A DNA stretch of 64,000 bases, from contig NZ_FQXC01000004.1 of the NCBI RefSeq assembly GCF_900129875.1, forward strand, positions 186,001 to 250,000. Direction: 5' to 3'. The notes beneath the pieces were generated by a model. The model was not told the DNA's origin, searched no databases, and saw only the letters and a list, made by a program, of their open reading frames with translations. Below, piece by piece: positions 17,825 to 27,180 of the stretch. How positions within the stretch are numbered: the stretch's first letter is position 1; every line of letters starts with the position of its first letter. The DNA is from Marivita hallyeonensis. GTDB taxonomy: Bacteria; Pseudomonadota; Alphaproteobacteria; Rhodobacterales; Rhodobacteraceae. Made by a program: the position numbers and the translations under genes.

Positions 17825-18028
17825 GTGCACTCCGTTTCTGTTCTGGCGCATTTCAAAGGACAGGCGGTTGACCCTTTCGCACCTGCCCACGAGAGACTGC
17901 GCGGTAAAATCGTCTTGCGAAAGGAAGCGCCCGTATACACGGAATGTGCGGGGGATCAAGCCAAAGTGACGGTGCCCCGAGCGGCGCGGTGGTCGATGCC
18001 CGCGCTGCGTGACCTTCAGGCCGTTCAA

Positions 18029-18827
18029 TTAAGCGTAAGAAGATAGAACGAAGCGCCGGATTTCGGCGTAAGCCTCGTCAGGTTTGTCAGCGATCACACC
18101 ATGACCGCATTTTGAATACTTGACGTATGTCAAGTTGTCCCGCGAAAGACCCGCCGCGATTTCTTCACTGAAGACGGGCGGAGTGATGGGATCTTCGTCA
18201 CCCACAAGCAACAGCGTCGAGCACTCAATCCGGCGGGGGTCCGATCGAAAGTCCATGCGCCCATGTTCATTTTTGGGCCCTTTGAACCAAAGCGCAGTTT
18301 CGTTTCGCCAAAGAATGCGGGTTTGCCAGTCAGACGAAACAGACTGATCATAATTGTAGAGTGGCACACAGCGATCACGGTAGAGGGCCCTACCCTCGGT
18401 TGTCGGGGCTTCCCAATAGGCTTTCGCTATATCGCGCATTTCGCTACCGCCGAGGCGCTGGAAGGCTTGGTACACGCTTTCGAATTCAACTTTCGCCGCA
18501 GTGCTGATGAGGACCAGTCCTGCAGCGTTTCTACGATACCGCGTAGCATAGGAAAGGGTTACAAATCCGCCGAAGGAAGTGCCAATAACGATAGGTTTCT
18601 CGATGCCAAGCTCATCACAGAGACCTTTGAGATCATCACCCCAATGCGCAAGATTCTAGGTCGACTCATCGCATAACTGGCTGCGTCCATTTCCCCGGTG
18701 GTCATTGTAAATGACCTGAGCAACATCAGTAAGCTGCGAAAAATCGGACTTGGATACAGTGTGATCAGCACCAGGGCCTCCATGAACCATGATCACAGTT
18801 GGCTTCTGACGCATCGACGGGCTATCA
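18029..18827 (-). pseudogene. alpha/beta hydrolase (proline iminopeptidase-like), nonsense-mutated and 5'-truncated
   Basis: The frame reads through all hydrolase landmarks: oxyanion HGGPG near 18788, DHRGNGRS, nucleophile elbow GTSFGG, acid VGDEDPITPP and catalytic His in KCGHG, ending VLSSYA. It is interrupted by an in-frame TAG at 18656-18658, in the context DEST*NLAHWGDDL, where relatives usually have Trp (one-base TGG to TAG change). The 5' end is also lost: about 13 codons before HGGPG the sequence changes at 18827/18828 into the antisense of a racemase-like fragment, with no start codon in a suitable place apart from a Met (MRQKPTVIMVHG). Downstream of the stop, a GTG-initiated 148-residue frame (18475-18029) would lack the nucleophile. 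Family relatives cleave N-terminal proline or other small esters/amides. Confidence 0.88.
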
Positions 18828-19017
18828 GGCGGCAGGCGGGGATGGGCTCTTGGAGGTTGACATCAATCCGAACCCTCTGCGGGATGCCTTTGCGCCATGG
18901 GGCAACACGGAGACACGCGGAGAAATGAAGATCTCAGCCGCGCCGGGCCTTGGGATCTCAGAATTGCCCGACGCCATCGCGAGCTATCAGACAGCCAACC
19001 ACACACTCGTTCGGTAG
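18828..19017 (+). pseudogene. copy B: orphan C-terminal fragment of a racemase-like gene
   Basis: Encodes about 62 residues (from AAGGDGLLEVDI to SYQTANHTLVR, then TAG) nearly identical to the C-terminus of the intact racemase-like protein at 10823-11965 (residues 319-380). By eye about 15 of 190 bases differ but only about six residues, so most changes are silent. The barrel and all catalytic residues are missing, so it cannot be an enzyme. It abuts the broken hydrolase head-on. Confidence 0.9.
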
Positions 19018-19100
19018 GGACTGAAACGTGGCGTTCGCTGTGCATTTTCTTGTCGCGTGGCGGACATAGTGGCCGGTCGCTGCGTCCGCGCCAATGTCCC

Positions 19101-19595
19101 CTATTTGAGGCGCAAGTCTTTTGGGTTTTGTCGAACGACCAAAGCGACGCGCCACGCGTGGGCAACTCTACTCGCTACGAAAAAGAAAGGCGAAAGGACT
19201 CCATGTTCTTTGGCCTTTCGATCCGACAGGACGCGTTGCGCAGGAAAGTGTCCGTGGGATGCCGCCGAAATCAGGAACCGTTCGGCTTTGTCTGCTTCGC
19301 CACGATCTGCCATCGTCCGATAGACATAGTAGCCCATTGCAGGATCACCGGCATCTTCCAGCCAGCCGACAACTTTGTGTACGGTGGGTATGTCTTCTGC
19401 AGCCAAGGACAGCATGACCACCTCTCGCAGAACCGCGTTCAGGTCTCCGAACCTCGACGTGATCAACACGTTGCGCCTTTGGATCAGTTCGTCGTGATCG
19501 CCCGCAAAACTGCGCAAGCCTGCCCGGCCATATTCCAAGAGGGTCGCCAGGTCCCATGCCTCAATTTCCTCTTCGGTTGGGAGTCGTGTTGGCAT
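19101..19595 (-). CDS. hypothetical helical protein
   Basis: A 164-residue, mostly alpha-helical cytosolic protein beginning MPTRLPTEEEIEAWDLATLL. Two helix pairs (AGDPAMGYYVYRTMADRGE and ADKAERFLISAASHGH) resemble Sel1/TPR-type repeats, but no clear repeat signature is present. The C-terminus (FFFVASRVAHAWRVALVVRQ) is hydrophobic and may be altered by nearby rearrangement: the frame stops close to the duplicated fragment. A GAGAGG ribosome binding site precedes the ATG at 19595. Function not recognised. Confidence 0.6.
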   Translation of the reverse strand: MPTRLPTEEEIEAWDLATLLEYGRAGLRSFAGDHDELIQRRNVLITSRFGDLNAVLREVVMLSLAAEDIPTVHKVVGWLEDAGDPAMGYYVYRTMADRGEADKAERFLISAASHGHFPAQRVLSDRKAKEHGVLSPFFFVASRVAHAWRVALVVRQNPKDLRLK

Positions 19596-19784
19596 GACAA
19601 ACCTCTCGAAAAGCTCCGACCTCTAAATGTGCCACCTTGCCGATCAGCAATCTTCAGCTTCAAAAAGTCTAAAGTTGACGGGACTTTATGACAACGCCGG
19701 CATCGCCAAGACAACATTGGCTGCAATAGGACAGTCTTGCAAAACAAGGTTCACAGCGGCCGGACACAGTGACCACTTTCAAAC

Positions 19785-19816
19785 AAAGAAGGCCGCCCAC
19801 CGGGGCGGCCTTCTTT
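19785..19816 (-). terminator. terminator of tig
   Basis: Perfect 14-bp stem AAAGAAGGCCGCCC (19785-19798) against GGGCGGCCTTCTTT (19803-19816) with a 4-nt loop, 21 bp after the tig stop. T-rich on the minus-strand side. Confidence 0.9.
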
Positions 19817-19836
19817 GAATTCGTATGATGCGACGC

Positions 19837-21171
19837 TTACTCGTCGTCCTCAAGCGCCTCGACCGCCTTCTGCAGATCGTCTTTGGAGACCTCTTTCTCG
19901 GTCACCGTCGCCTGCTCGGCGACGTGATCGACGACCTTGTCTTCGAAGATCGGCGCGCGGAGTTGCTGTTGCATCTGCTGGTTCTGGCGCACGAAGTCGA
20001 AGAACGCGCGCTCCTGACCCGGGTATTGGCGGGCCTGGTTCATGATGGCTTGAGTCATCTCCGCATCAGTTACTTCGATCTCGGCCTTCTGACCCAGTTC
20101 GGCCAGCAACAGACCCAGTTTCACGCGGCGCTCGGCGAGTTTGGTGTGCTCGTCCGTCGGCTCGACCTCGGGGTGATCGTGACCTTGCACGTCCGGGTTG
20201 TCTTCGTGCCAGAGCTGATGCGCGATCTGCTTGGCCTCGGCTTCGACGAGCGACGGCGGCAGGTCGACGGACACTTTCTCGTCCAACTGATCGAGCAAGT
20301 CGCGCTTCATGACCTGACGGGCGGCACCCGCGTATTCGGCCTCGAGGCGCTCGGCAATCTGGGTCTTCAGCGCGGCCAGGTCTTCGGCCCCGAACTTCGT
20401 CGCCAACTCATCGTTGATCTCGGCTGCGACGGGTTCTTTGACGGCTTTCACGGTGCATTCGAACACTGCCGCCTTGCCCTTGAGGTTTTCTGCGCCGTAA
20501 TCGTCCGGGAAGGACACTTCGACGTTCTTTTCCTCACCGGCCTTCACGCCGACGAGCTGCTCCTCGAAGCCCGGGATGAACGAGCCGGAGCCCAGCACAA
20601 GCGGATAGTCCTCTGCGGCACCGCCGTCAAAGGCCTCGCCATCCACTTTGCCGAGGAAGTCGATCACAACCTGATCGCCGTCCTTCGCCTTGGCGTTCTT
20701 CTTGCGGTCTTTGAAATCCTGCGCGGTTTCGGCGAGGTTCTGAAGCGCTTCGTCCACCTCGGCGTCACCCGCCTTGACCACCATTTTTTCCAGCTTCAGC
20801 GCCGACAGGTCGACCTCGGGCATCTCGGGCAGCTTTTCGTAGTTCATCTCGACCTGGATGTCGTCGCCCTCTTTCCAGTCCTCGTTGGTCATCTTGACCT
20901 CGGGCTGGAGCGCCGGGCGGTCACCCGAGTCCTCGAAATGCTTCGACATCGCGCCGTCGATGGTTTCCTGCATCGCCTCGCCCAAAAGGCGCTGGCCGAA
21001 TTGCTTTTTCAGAAGCGGCATCGGCACCTTGCCTTTGCGGAAACCTTTCATCTCGATGTCCGGCTGCGCTTCTTTCAGCTTGTCATTCACCTTTGCGTCC
21101 AGTTCCTCCGCCGAAACGGTGATCGAATAGCCGCGCTTGAGGCCCTCGTTGAGGGTTTCTGTGACCTGCAT
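19837..21171 (-). CDS. tig: trigger factor
   Basis: Ribosome-docked chaperone with peptidyl-prolyl isomerase activity that meets nascent chains at the exit tunnel. The 444 residues fit the family. The N-terminal ribosome-binding domain contains the docking loop GFRKGKVP, the FKBP-type domain lies about 155-245 ([20 protein letters not shown]), and the C-terminal chaperone arms follow. The ATG at 21171 ([17 protein letters not shown]) is the family start, with AAGGA just upstream; an ATG five codons earlier at 21186 would overlap that site. A GC-rich hairpin lies 25 nt upstream of the start. Confidence 0.97.
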   Translation of the reverse strand: MQVTETLNEGLKRGYSITVSAEELDAKVNDKLKEAQPDIEMKGFRKGKVPMPLLKKQFGQRLLGEAMQETIDGAMSKHFEDSGDRPALQPEVKMTNEDWKEGDDIQVEMNYEKLPEMPEVDLSALKLEKMVVKAGDAEVDEALQNLAETAQDFKDRKKNAKAKDGDQVVIDFLGKVDGEAFDGGAAEDYPLVLGSGSFIPGFEEQLVGVKAGEEKNVEVSFPDDYGAENLKGKAAVFECTVKAVKEPVAAEINDELATKFGAEDLAALKTQIAERLEAEYAGAARQVMKRDLLDQLDEKVSVDLPPSLVEAEAKQIAHQLWHEDNPDVQGHDHPEVEPTDEHTKLAERRVKLGLLLAELGQKAEIEVTDAEMTQAIMNQARQYPGQERAFFDFVRQNQQMQQQLRAPIFEDKVVDHVAEQATVTEKEVSKDDLQKAVEALEDDE

Positions 21172-21195
21172 GTCGTCCTTATCCATTGCATAGGG

Positions 21196-21215
21196 GCCGC
21201 GGAGGCGTCCGCGGC
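21196..21215 (-). promoter_or_regulatory. GC-rich hairpin in the tig leader
   Basis: Perfect inverted repeat GCCGCGGA-GGCG-TCCGCGGC 25 nt before the trigger factor start codon. No T run follows it, so it is more likely a leader RNA structure than a terminator. Role unknown. Confidence 0.5.
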
Positions 21216-21293
21216 GGTCAAAATCTGCGCCCTTCTATTGAGCGCCCCCCAGCTGTGCAAGGCGGATATGCCGGTCACGGGCGTGAAAACATG

Positions 21294-21323
21294 AAAAAAC
21301 CGGCCCCACGCGGGGCCGGCCTT
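21294..21323 (-). terminator. terminator of the CsbD-family gene
   Basis: CCGGCCCC (21300-21307) pairs with GGGGCCGG (21312-21319) with an ACGC loop; on the minus strand the stem is followed by six T. It lies 20 bp after the csbD-like stop codon. Confidence 0.88.
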
Positions 21324-21338
21324 TGGAATGAACTGCGC

Positions 21339-21536
21339 TTAGATATCTGCGAGCACACGGTCCACGGTTTTACGGACCTCGTCCTTCGATTTGCCAAGCT
21401 TCTGTTCCAGCTTGCCGATCATCTGTTCGCGATCGCCCTTGGCTTCTTCGATGTCGTCGTCAGTCAGATCACCGTAGGCTTCACGCAGGCGGCCTTTGAT
21501 CTCGGTCCATTTGCCGGAAATGCGATCCTTATCCAT
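21339..21536 (-). CDS. CsbD family stress protein
   Basis: A 65-residue hydrophilic, charged protein of the CsbD family (general stress proteins of unknown mechanism). It opens [20 protein letters not shown] with the family pattern ISGKWxxIKGxxKExxG, then [33 protein letters not shown]-like helices (key parts LTDDD and [11 protein letters not shown]-type GKLEQKLG). It has its own terminator. It sits at the end of a minus-strand group with the host-attachment-like, small charged and DUF4112 genes. Confidence 0.93.
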   Translation of the reverse strand: MDKDRISGKWTEIKGRLREAYGDLTDDDIEEAKGDREQMIGKLEQKLGKSKDEVRKTVDRVLADI

Positions 21537-21602
21537 ATCTGTCTCCTTCTTCGGTGTTGAGCACGGTTGTGTCCGTGCGGGAATTGCCGCGTCCGTTGAT
21601 CC

Positions 21603-22070
21603 TCAGGCGTCAGTCAACGCGTCGGACAGTGCGGCCTCGATATCTTCGATCGGATGGTTCGTGAGCACTTTCGGCACGTCGAGGATGACCCTGTCGGCCA
21701 CCTCTTTGTGCATCTCGTTTCTGAGTTCCGAGAGGACCACGCGGCTGGCCACGATGGCCAAGGCGTCGAAAGCACCCTTGTGAGCGTAACCGTATAACCG
21801 ATCCGAGAGCTCCTTCGCGAACCGTTCCTTCTCAAGCTCGTGCCAGTCGGTGTCATCAACGGCTGAGCGTTGGACGCCCGGACCGTCATTAAACCGGCCG
21901 GGCCGGTTTTCGGCCCAGTCCTGCGCTTTCGGATTGTCCTGCTCGTCTTTGCGCAGCACGTCGAGGTTCATGTCCTGTTCGTCGCCGCGGTTGACAAGAA
22001 AGAGCGCTTTCTCGCCATCTGCGATGAGCACCCATGCGCCTGCGGGCAGTCCTGGCAAACGCTTAGTCAT
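21603..22070 (-). CDS. host attachment family protein (baeRF-like)
   Basis: A 155-residue cytosolic protein of the family annotated as 'protein required for attachment to host cells', related to archaeal release-factor-like folds. Visible family features are the opening AGAWVLIADGEKALFLVNRG, which matches the nucleotide-binding-like first strand, and the late VASRVVLSELRNEMHKEVADRV. The ATG at 22070 follows from overlap with the small charged gene upstream (8 bp). True function unknown; the neighbourhood of CsbD and DUF4112 suggests stress response rather than symbiosis. Confidence 0.85.
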   Translation of the reverse strand: MTKRLPGLPAGAWVLIADGEKALFLVNRGDEQDMNLDVLRKDEQDNPKAQDWAENRPGRFNDGPGVQRSAVDDTDWHELEKERFAKELSDRLYGYAHKGAFDALAIVASRVVLSELRNEMHKEVADRVILDVPKVLTNHPIEDIEAALSDALTDA

Positions 22071-22272
22071 TGTCGGCCTCGTCTTTTTCCATCGATTTGG
22101 TGACGCGTGTCGCACCTGCGGGACGCTCTGCACTGCGCTTCAGCTCATCCTGGGTGCCGACGTCGCGAGGCAGACGCCCGCCGGTGCGACCGGATTGCGC
22201 TATGGCGCCCTCGGCTCCTAGGGTCTCCTCAGTTTCCTTCCGACCATCTTTAGATCGAGCACGTTCAGGCAT
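22063..22272 (-). CDS. small charged hypothetical protein
   Basis: A 69-residue, highly charged, probably disordered protein starting MPERARSKDGRKETEE and ending KSMEKDEADND. It overlaps the start of the host-attachment gene by 8 bp and the end of the DUF4112 gene by 8 bp, which argues for translation in one operon. No family recognised. An ATG at 22272 sits just after a stretch rich in A/G that can serve as ribosome binding site. Confidence 0.65.
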   Translation of the reverse strand: MPERARSKDGRKETEETLGAEGAIAQSGRTGGRLPRDVGTQDELKRSAERPAGATRVTKSMEKDEADND

Positions 22273-22657
22273 ATTTTTTCTCCTCTGCGGTAAGTGGCGC
22301 GTGTCGGCCAAGATCGGCTTCGACAAGCGCGAGATTGCGGCGGTTGGCCTTGAAGAAGAGGTCAAAGGCATCACCGATGACAGGCACGCCACCCAAAACA
22401 AAGTCAGCCGCTGCATTCGCGCCCATCCGGATCAGCGTCCGCTTGCGAACACCGAGGCGGTAGGCTTCGACGATCATGAGAGCGGCAGGTCCAACTGTGA
22501 TCAGATCACCGAGCCCCGGCACGAGGCCGAGAACCGAGTCCCAGCCGAAGCGAATGCGCGTGCCCGGAATGCGAAATTGACTGTCCAGGCGACGCGCCAA
22601 TGTTTGCATACGCGCCAAGCGGCGGTCCTTTTCGGATGCAGTGAGTGGCGCAGGCAT
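22265..22657 (-). CDS. DUF4112 domain-containing membrane protein
   Basis: A 130-residue protein of the DUF4112 family. It has the typical centre FGWDSVLGLVPGLGDLITVGPAAL and the second hydrophobic stretch ADFVLGGVPVIGDAFDLFFKANRRN, each probably a hairpin in the membrane. The ATG at 22657 (MPAPLTASEKDRRLARMQ) gives the expected N-terminal helix. It is the first gene of the four-gene stress-like cluster ending in CsbD. Biochemical role unknown. Confidence 0.88.
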   Translation of the reverse strand: MPAPLTASEKDRRLARMQTLARRLDSQFRIPGTRIRFGWDSVLGLVPGLGDLITVGPAALMIVEAYRLGVRKRTLIRMGANAAADFVLGGVPVIGDAFDLFFKANRRNLALVEADLGRHAPLTAEEKKYA

Positions 22658-22905
22658 TGGGCCCCTTTCCAGCGTTCCTTGCGGCGTCGAGGCTCTGGAC
22701 CTGCGTGAGCAGGCCTCGACACATGCCAAGTTAGCAGGTCAACGCAGCGGTGGCGCGGTCCGTTCCAAAGTTATGTGGTAACGCGCGGTACAGATGAGAA
22801 GCGGTTGACGGCCGTCCGCGAGCTCTCCGTCGTGAACAGATGCGGCACGGTCCGTGGACACATGAGCGCGTTTTGCAGTGCTGCCGATCATGACAAGGAG
22901 AGTCA

Positions 22906-22990
22906 TGGTGCGGGTGAAGGGACTTGAACCCCCACGCCTTGCGGCGCCAGAACCTAAATCTGGTGCGTCTACCAATTCCGCCACACCCGC
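22906..22990 (-). tRNA. tRNA-Leu(UAG)
   Basis: An 85-nt class II tRNA including an encoded CCA. Acceptor stem GCGGGTG pairs with CACCCGC, the D arm has GGTAGACGC, the anticodon arm CCAGA-TTTAGGT-TCTGG shows anticodon TAG, a short variable arm (GCCGCAAGGC) follows, and the T arm holds GGTTCAAGTCC. Decodes CUA and, with modification, other CUN leucine codons. Confidence 0.97.
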
Positions 22991-23064
22991 ATCGAGCGCG
23001 TCTCTAGCAAACCTGCGCGACAGAGGCGAGTGGATTTTTGCCCAAGAATTTACTGGGGAGCGTC

Positions 23065-23088
23065 AAGAATCTTCGTACGAAGATTCTT
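23065..23088. repeat. perfect 24-bp palindrome with core TTCGTACGAA
   Basis: Every base pairs across the centre at GT/AC. It overlaps the stop codon of the NAD(P)H-hydrate repair gene (stop at 23087-23089) and is the second occurrence in the window of the same 10-bp core found between fabD and fabG. Confidence 0.85.
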
Positions 23089-24742
23089 AGGTCGCGAGGG
23101 TTGAGAAAACCTTAGGCAGCATGTCGGGGAGGTCTTCTGCGATCAGCCCCGGTCCAAATTGCAGAGCCGCCTCGCAATGGAGCCACACCGCCGCCTCAAC
23201 AACGCAGAAGAGATCAGGCGAGGTCGGCATCGCCGCAAGACCAGCGATCAAACCGGCCAGAACATCCCCTGCCCCAGCGGTAGCCAGCCACGGCACAGAA
23301 CGAGGTCCAGTGGCGCTGTGCACGCTCGCCCCGCCACCGGGTTGCGCGATCACCGTGTCGACGCCTTTCAGCAGGACGATGCACCCCGCGCGGTCCGCAG
23401 CGATACGCACCGCATCGACCTTGGACAGATCGCCGCGCTCGGCTTGGGACAGGTCCGGGAACAGCCGGGCGAATTCTCCTTCGTGTGGCGTCAGCACCGT
23501 GCGAGCATGGGTATCTGCAAAAAGCGTCGCCGGGTTCTCCTCGAAAGAGATCAACGCATCGGCGTCAAGCACGATAGCGGTCTCGCGCCAGGCCCGATCA
23601 CCGCCGGAATGGGCCAAAGCGGCCCGAACAAATGCGCGTGTACCAGGTCCGACCCCCATTCCGGGGCCAAGACAAAGGGCCGTGACGCGATCATCCGCGA
23701 TCTGGCGAAACGCGTCCGCATCGGCGCAAGGGCGCAACATGACGGCATTCAGGTGACAAGCGTTTTCCTGCAACGCGTCCGGTGGACAAAGCAGCGTCAC
23801 CAATCCCGCCCCAGCGCGCAGGGCAGTTCGGGCTGCCATCCGCCCCGCGCCGCCGCGACCCGGACCACCGGACAGGACCATCACATGTCCAAAGTCGTAT
23901 TTGTGCCCGCCAACCTCCTTGGCGACGCAGGACCCTGGCCAGAAGCGGGTCGGCAGCGGTTTCTGCACAAAAATCGGATCGATCAGCCGAACGCGCTCTC
24001 GGTCCGGTGGGAGCCCGATCATGCTGCGCTCGGTGGCATCTTCACCGGTCAGACCAATGTCCACCACCTCCACCGTTCCGCAAACCGCTGGCCCCATGCC
24101 GATCTTGTGGCCGAGTTTCAGGCTGTGAAAGGCGACGGTCAGATCGGCGCAATTCATTTTGGGTACGAACAAAGCGTCTTCATCTTCGTCCTTGTCCGGC
24201 TGCGGCAACATCCCTGTGTCGAGGTTCAGGCCGGATGGGCAATCGATGGCGAGACGCCGTATCTTGTGGCTACCGCGCCACTTCCGCATGACTTCCGCGT
24301 CCAAAGCGTCCGCCAAGGCATCGGGGAGCGGCCGGGTGAGACCGGTGCCGAACACCGCATCCACGAAGAGGTCCGGTTTTCCGCAGGCGCGCATCGCGTC
24401 GTGGTCCAGCGGTGTCACGGTACCCTGCTCTGTCCACAGGTCATGATTGATCTTGGCGTCTGGTGGCAGCTTTTCCGCATCTCCGAATAGAAAAACGTCT
24501 ATGTCCCAGCCTCGGTCTTTCAACCGCCGCGCGATGACGAAACCGTCGCCGCCATTGTTGCCCGGGCCGCAGAGGATCATGGCGCGATGTGCGCCCGTGG
24601 CCAGCTCGGGCCACCGCGCCAGCGCCGCCGCAACAGCGCCCCGCCCTGCCCGCTCCATCAGCTGCAATCCGGTGACCACCCCCGAGTCGATTTCGGCCAG
24701 TTCAATCGCGCGCATCTGCGCCGAGGTGAGCAATTCCGTCAC
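23087..24742 (-). CDS. nnr: bifunctional NAD(P)H-hydrate epimerase/dehydratase
   Basis: Repairs hydrated NADH/NADPH: the N-terminal YjeF_N domain epimerises R-NAD(P)HX and the C-terminal ribokinase-like domain dehydrates the S form using ADP or ATP. The 551 residues fit the fused form. The epimerase shows CGPGNNGGDGFVIARR (58-72) and the dehydratase shows VLSGGPGRGGAGRMAARTAL, LTPHEGEFARL and GAGDVLAGLIAGLA. The ATG at 24742 (MTELLTSAQMRAIE) matches the family. Divergent from glnB. Confidence 0.95.
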   Translation of the reverse strand: MTELLTSAQMRAIELAEIDSGVVTGLQLMERAGRGAVAAALARWPELATGAHRAMILCGPGNNGGDGFVIARRLKDRGWDIDVFLFGDAEKLPPDAKINHDLWTEQGTVTPLDHDAMRACGKPDLFVDAVFGTGLTRPLPDALADALDAEVMRKWRGSHKIRRLAIDCPSGLNLDTGMLPQPDKDEDEDALFVPKMNCADLTVAFHSLKLGHKIGMGPAVCGTVEVVDIGLTGEDATERSMIGLPPDRERVRLIDPIFVQKPLPTRFWPGSCVAKEVGGHKYDFGHVMVLSGGPGRGGAGRMAARTALRAGAGLVTLLCPPDALQENACHLNAVMLRPCADADAFRQIADDRVTALCLGPGMGVGPGTRAFVRAALAHSGGDRAWRETAIVLDADALISFEENPATLFADTHARTVLTPHEGEFARLFPDLSQAERGDLSKVDAVRIAADRAGCIVLLKGVDTVIAQPGGGASVHSATGPRSVPWLATAGAGDVLAGLIAGLAAMPTSPDLFCVVEAAVWLHCEAALQFGPGLIAEDLPDMLPKVFSTLAT

Positions 24743-24776
24743 TCAAAACACTCCCATAGATTCAATTTTGCCCTAA

Positions 24777-25250
<474 letters not shown>

Positions 25251-25300
25251 CCCGACATCTATCACACAATTATACACTATCAGTGAAAGGGAACGAGAGA

Positions 25301-26707
25301 ATGAGCACTGAAGCGCTTCTCAAAATGATTAAGGACGAAGATGTCGCTTACGTGGACATCCGGTTCACCGATCCACGTGGCAAACTCCAGCACGTGACGG
25401 TGATGGCCGACCAGGTGGACGAGGATTTCCTCGACGAAGGGTTCATGTTCGACGGCTCCTCCATTGCGGGTTGGAAGTCCATTGAAGCGTCCGACATGAA
25501 GCTCATGCCCGACACTGAGAGTGCCTATCTCGATCCGTTCTATGCCGAAAAGACCGTCTGCGTGCACTGCTCGGTTGTCGAGCCGGACACCGGCGAGGCC
25601 TACGAGCGCGACCCCCGTGGTACCGCCGAAAAGGCCGAAGCGTATCTGAAGTCCTCCGGCATCGGTGACGTCGCCTATTTTGGCCCGGAAGCGGAATTCT
25701 TCCTGTTCGACGACGTGCGCTTCTCGAACTCGATCAACAAGGTGTCCTACGAAGTCGACGCGCTGGACGCGTCCTGGAACACAGACACCGAATACGAAAT
25801 GGGCAACACGGGCCACCGTCCGGGCGTCAAGGGCGGCTACTTCCCCGTGAACCCGATCGACGACGGTCAGGACATTCGCTCTGAGATGCTGTCCACGATG
25901 AAGCGTCTGGGCATGAAGGTCGACAAGCACCACCACGAGGTGGCGTCGTGCCAGCACGAGCTGGGCCTGATCTTCGACAGCCTGACCAAGCAGGCGGACG
26001 AGCTCCAGAAATACAAGTACGTCATCCACAATGTGGCACAGGCCTACGGCAAGTCGGCGACCTTCATGCCGAAGCCGATCTACGGCGACAACGGCACCGG
26101 CATGCACTGCAACATGTCGATCTGGAAAGACGGTAAGCCGCTCTTTGCGGGCGACAAGTACGCGGACCTGTCGCAGGAGGCTCTTTACTTCATCGGCGGC
26201 ATCCTGAAGCACGCGAAAACGCTGAACGCCTTCACCAACCCGTCGACCAACTCTTACAAGCGACTGATCCCGGGCTTCGAAGCGCCAGTTCTGCGTGCCT
26301 ATTCCGCGCGTAACCGGTCTGGCTGTGTCCGTATTCCGTGGACCGAAAGCCCGAAGGCCAAGCGCGTCGAGGCCCGCTTCCCCGATCCGTCGGCGAACCC
26401 GTATCTCTGCTTCGCGGCACTCCTGATGGCCGGTCTCGACGGCATCAAGAACAAGATCGATCCGGGCGAAGCCATGGACAAGAACCTCTACGATCTGCCG
26501 GCGGAAGAACTGGAAAGCATTCCGACCGTCTGTGGGTCGCTGCGCGAAGCGATCGACTGCCTGAAGGCCGATCACGACTTCCTGCTGGCTGGCGACGTGT
26601 TCACCAAGGACCAGATCGACGGCTATATCGAGCTGAAGATGGAAGAGATCGAACTCTACGAGCACACGCCGCACCCCGTCGAGTTCGGCATGTACTACAG
26701 CTGCTAA
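25301..26707 (+). CDS. glnA: glutamine synthetase type I
   Basis: ATP-dependent ligation of ammonia to glutamate; dodecamer. The 468 residues match GSI-beta. Visible are the DGSS active-site loop (FDGSSIAGW), the metal motif [13 protein letters not shown]-like [22 protein letters not shown] (ATP site) and NRSGCVRIP, plus the adenylylation Tyr in NLYDLP, so GlnE control is expected. The ATG at 25301 follows GGAACGAGAG; a GTG six codons earlier is less likely. Followed by a strong terminator. Confidence 0.98.
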   Translation: MSTEALLKMIKDEDVAYVDIRFTDPRGKLQHVTVMADQVDEDFLDEGFMFDGSSIAGWKSIEASDMKLMPDTESAYLDPFYAEKTVCVHCSVVEPDTGEAYERDPRGTAEKAEAYLKSSGIGDVAYFGPEAEFFLFDDVRFSNSINKVSYEVDALDASWNTDTEYEMGNTGHRPGVKGGYFPVNPIDDGQDIRSEMLSTMKRLGMKVDKHHHEVASCQHELGLIFDSLTKQADELQKYKYVIHNVAQAYGKSATFMPKPIYGDNGTGMHCNMSIWKDGKPLFAGDKYADLSQEALYFIGGILKHAKTLNAFTNPSTNSYKRLIPGFEAPVLRAYSARNRSGCVRIPWTESPKAKRVEARFPDPSANPYLCFAALLMAGLDGIKNKIDPGEAMDKNLYDLPAEELESIPTVCGSLREAIDCLKADHDFLLAGDVFTKDQIDGYIELKMEEIELYEHTPHPVEFGMYYSC

Positions 26708-26740
26708 TCCAGCACGGCGATCGCTGACGCCGAGAGAGAC

Positions 26741-26770
26741 AAAAGGGCACCCCGACGGGTGCCCTTTTTT
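26741..26770 (+). terminator. terminator of glnBA
   Basis: AAAGGGCACCC pairs with GGGTGCCCTTT around a short CGAC loop, followed by a T run; 34 bp after the glnA stop. Confidence 0.92.
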
Positions 26771-26919
26771 TGCTGCAAAGTGCCGTGCCGTATCCCGCAG
26801 CCGTCACGGCCCACAAATCGCCATTGTTGTGTCCATCGCGCGCCGCATCCGTTTGCGAGTCAGAAGCATCGCCTGGAACTTGGGCGTCGGTTGTAAGACA
26901 CGAGCCACGGGATAGACCG

Positions 26920-27180
26920 ATGAACGCTGATTTCGAACGTCGCATCGCGCGCCTTCAAGCAAAGGCCGAAGCAGAGATCCCGCAACCGGTCGCTGCGTCG
27001 AGGCGCCAGAGCGACATGCCGCGCGAATCAAGCGAAGCTCCCAAGCGAAATCTGCTCAAAGCGGTGGCTTTGGGGGCGTTCCTGATCATTCTGATCCCAA
27101 CCCTGGCCATTCTCGGGACGATTTTTTTCTCGGAGAACGGTGACACGCTTTTGCAGATCATCGCGCATCTGGCATCGTGA
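26920..27180 (+). CDS. single-pass membrane protein, unknown function
   Basis: An 86-residue protein starting MNADFERRIARLQAKAEAEI, with a charged N-terminal helix (possible coiled coil), a basic stretch, and one membrane helix at about 46-70 (VALGAFLIILIPTLAILGTIFF region). The frame further upstream is not conserved. No family recognised; the composition resembles small inner-membrane proteins of this group. Confidence 0.62.
   Translation: MNADFERRIARLQAKAEAEIPQPVAASRRQSDMPRESSEAPKRNLLKAVALGAFLIILIPTLAILGTIFFSENGDTLLQIIAHLAS

Noticed and set aside
18029-18475. A separate short hydrolase gene starting at GTG 18475
   Set aside because: It would lack the oxyanion hole and nucleophile, which are present in frame upstream of a nonsense codon, so it is the tail of a broken gene.
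19825-21294. 489-codon open frame opposite tig
   Set aside because: Antisense of trigger factor; Leu/Val-rich mirror sequence without motif.
25280-26674. 464-codon open frame opposite glnA
   Set aside because: Antisense of glutamine synthetase.
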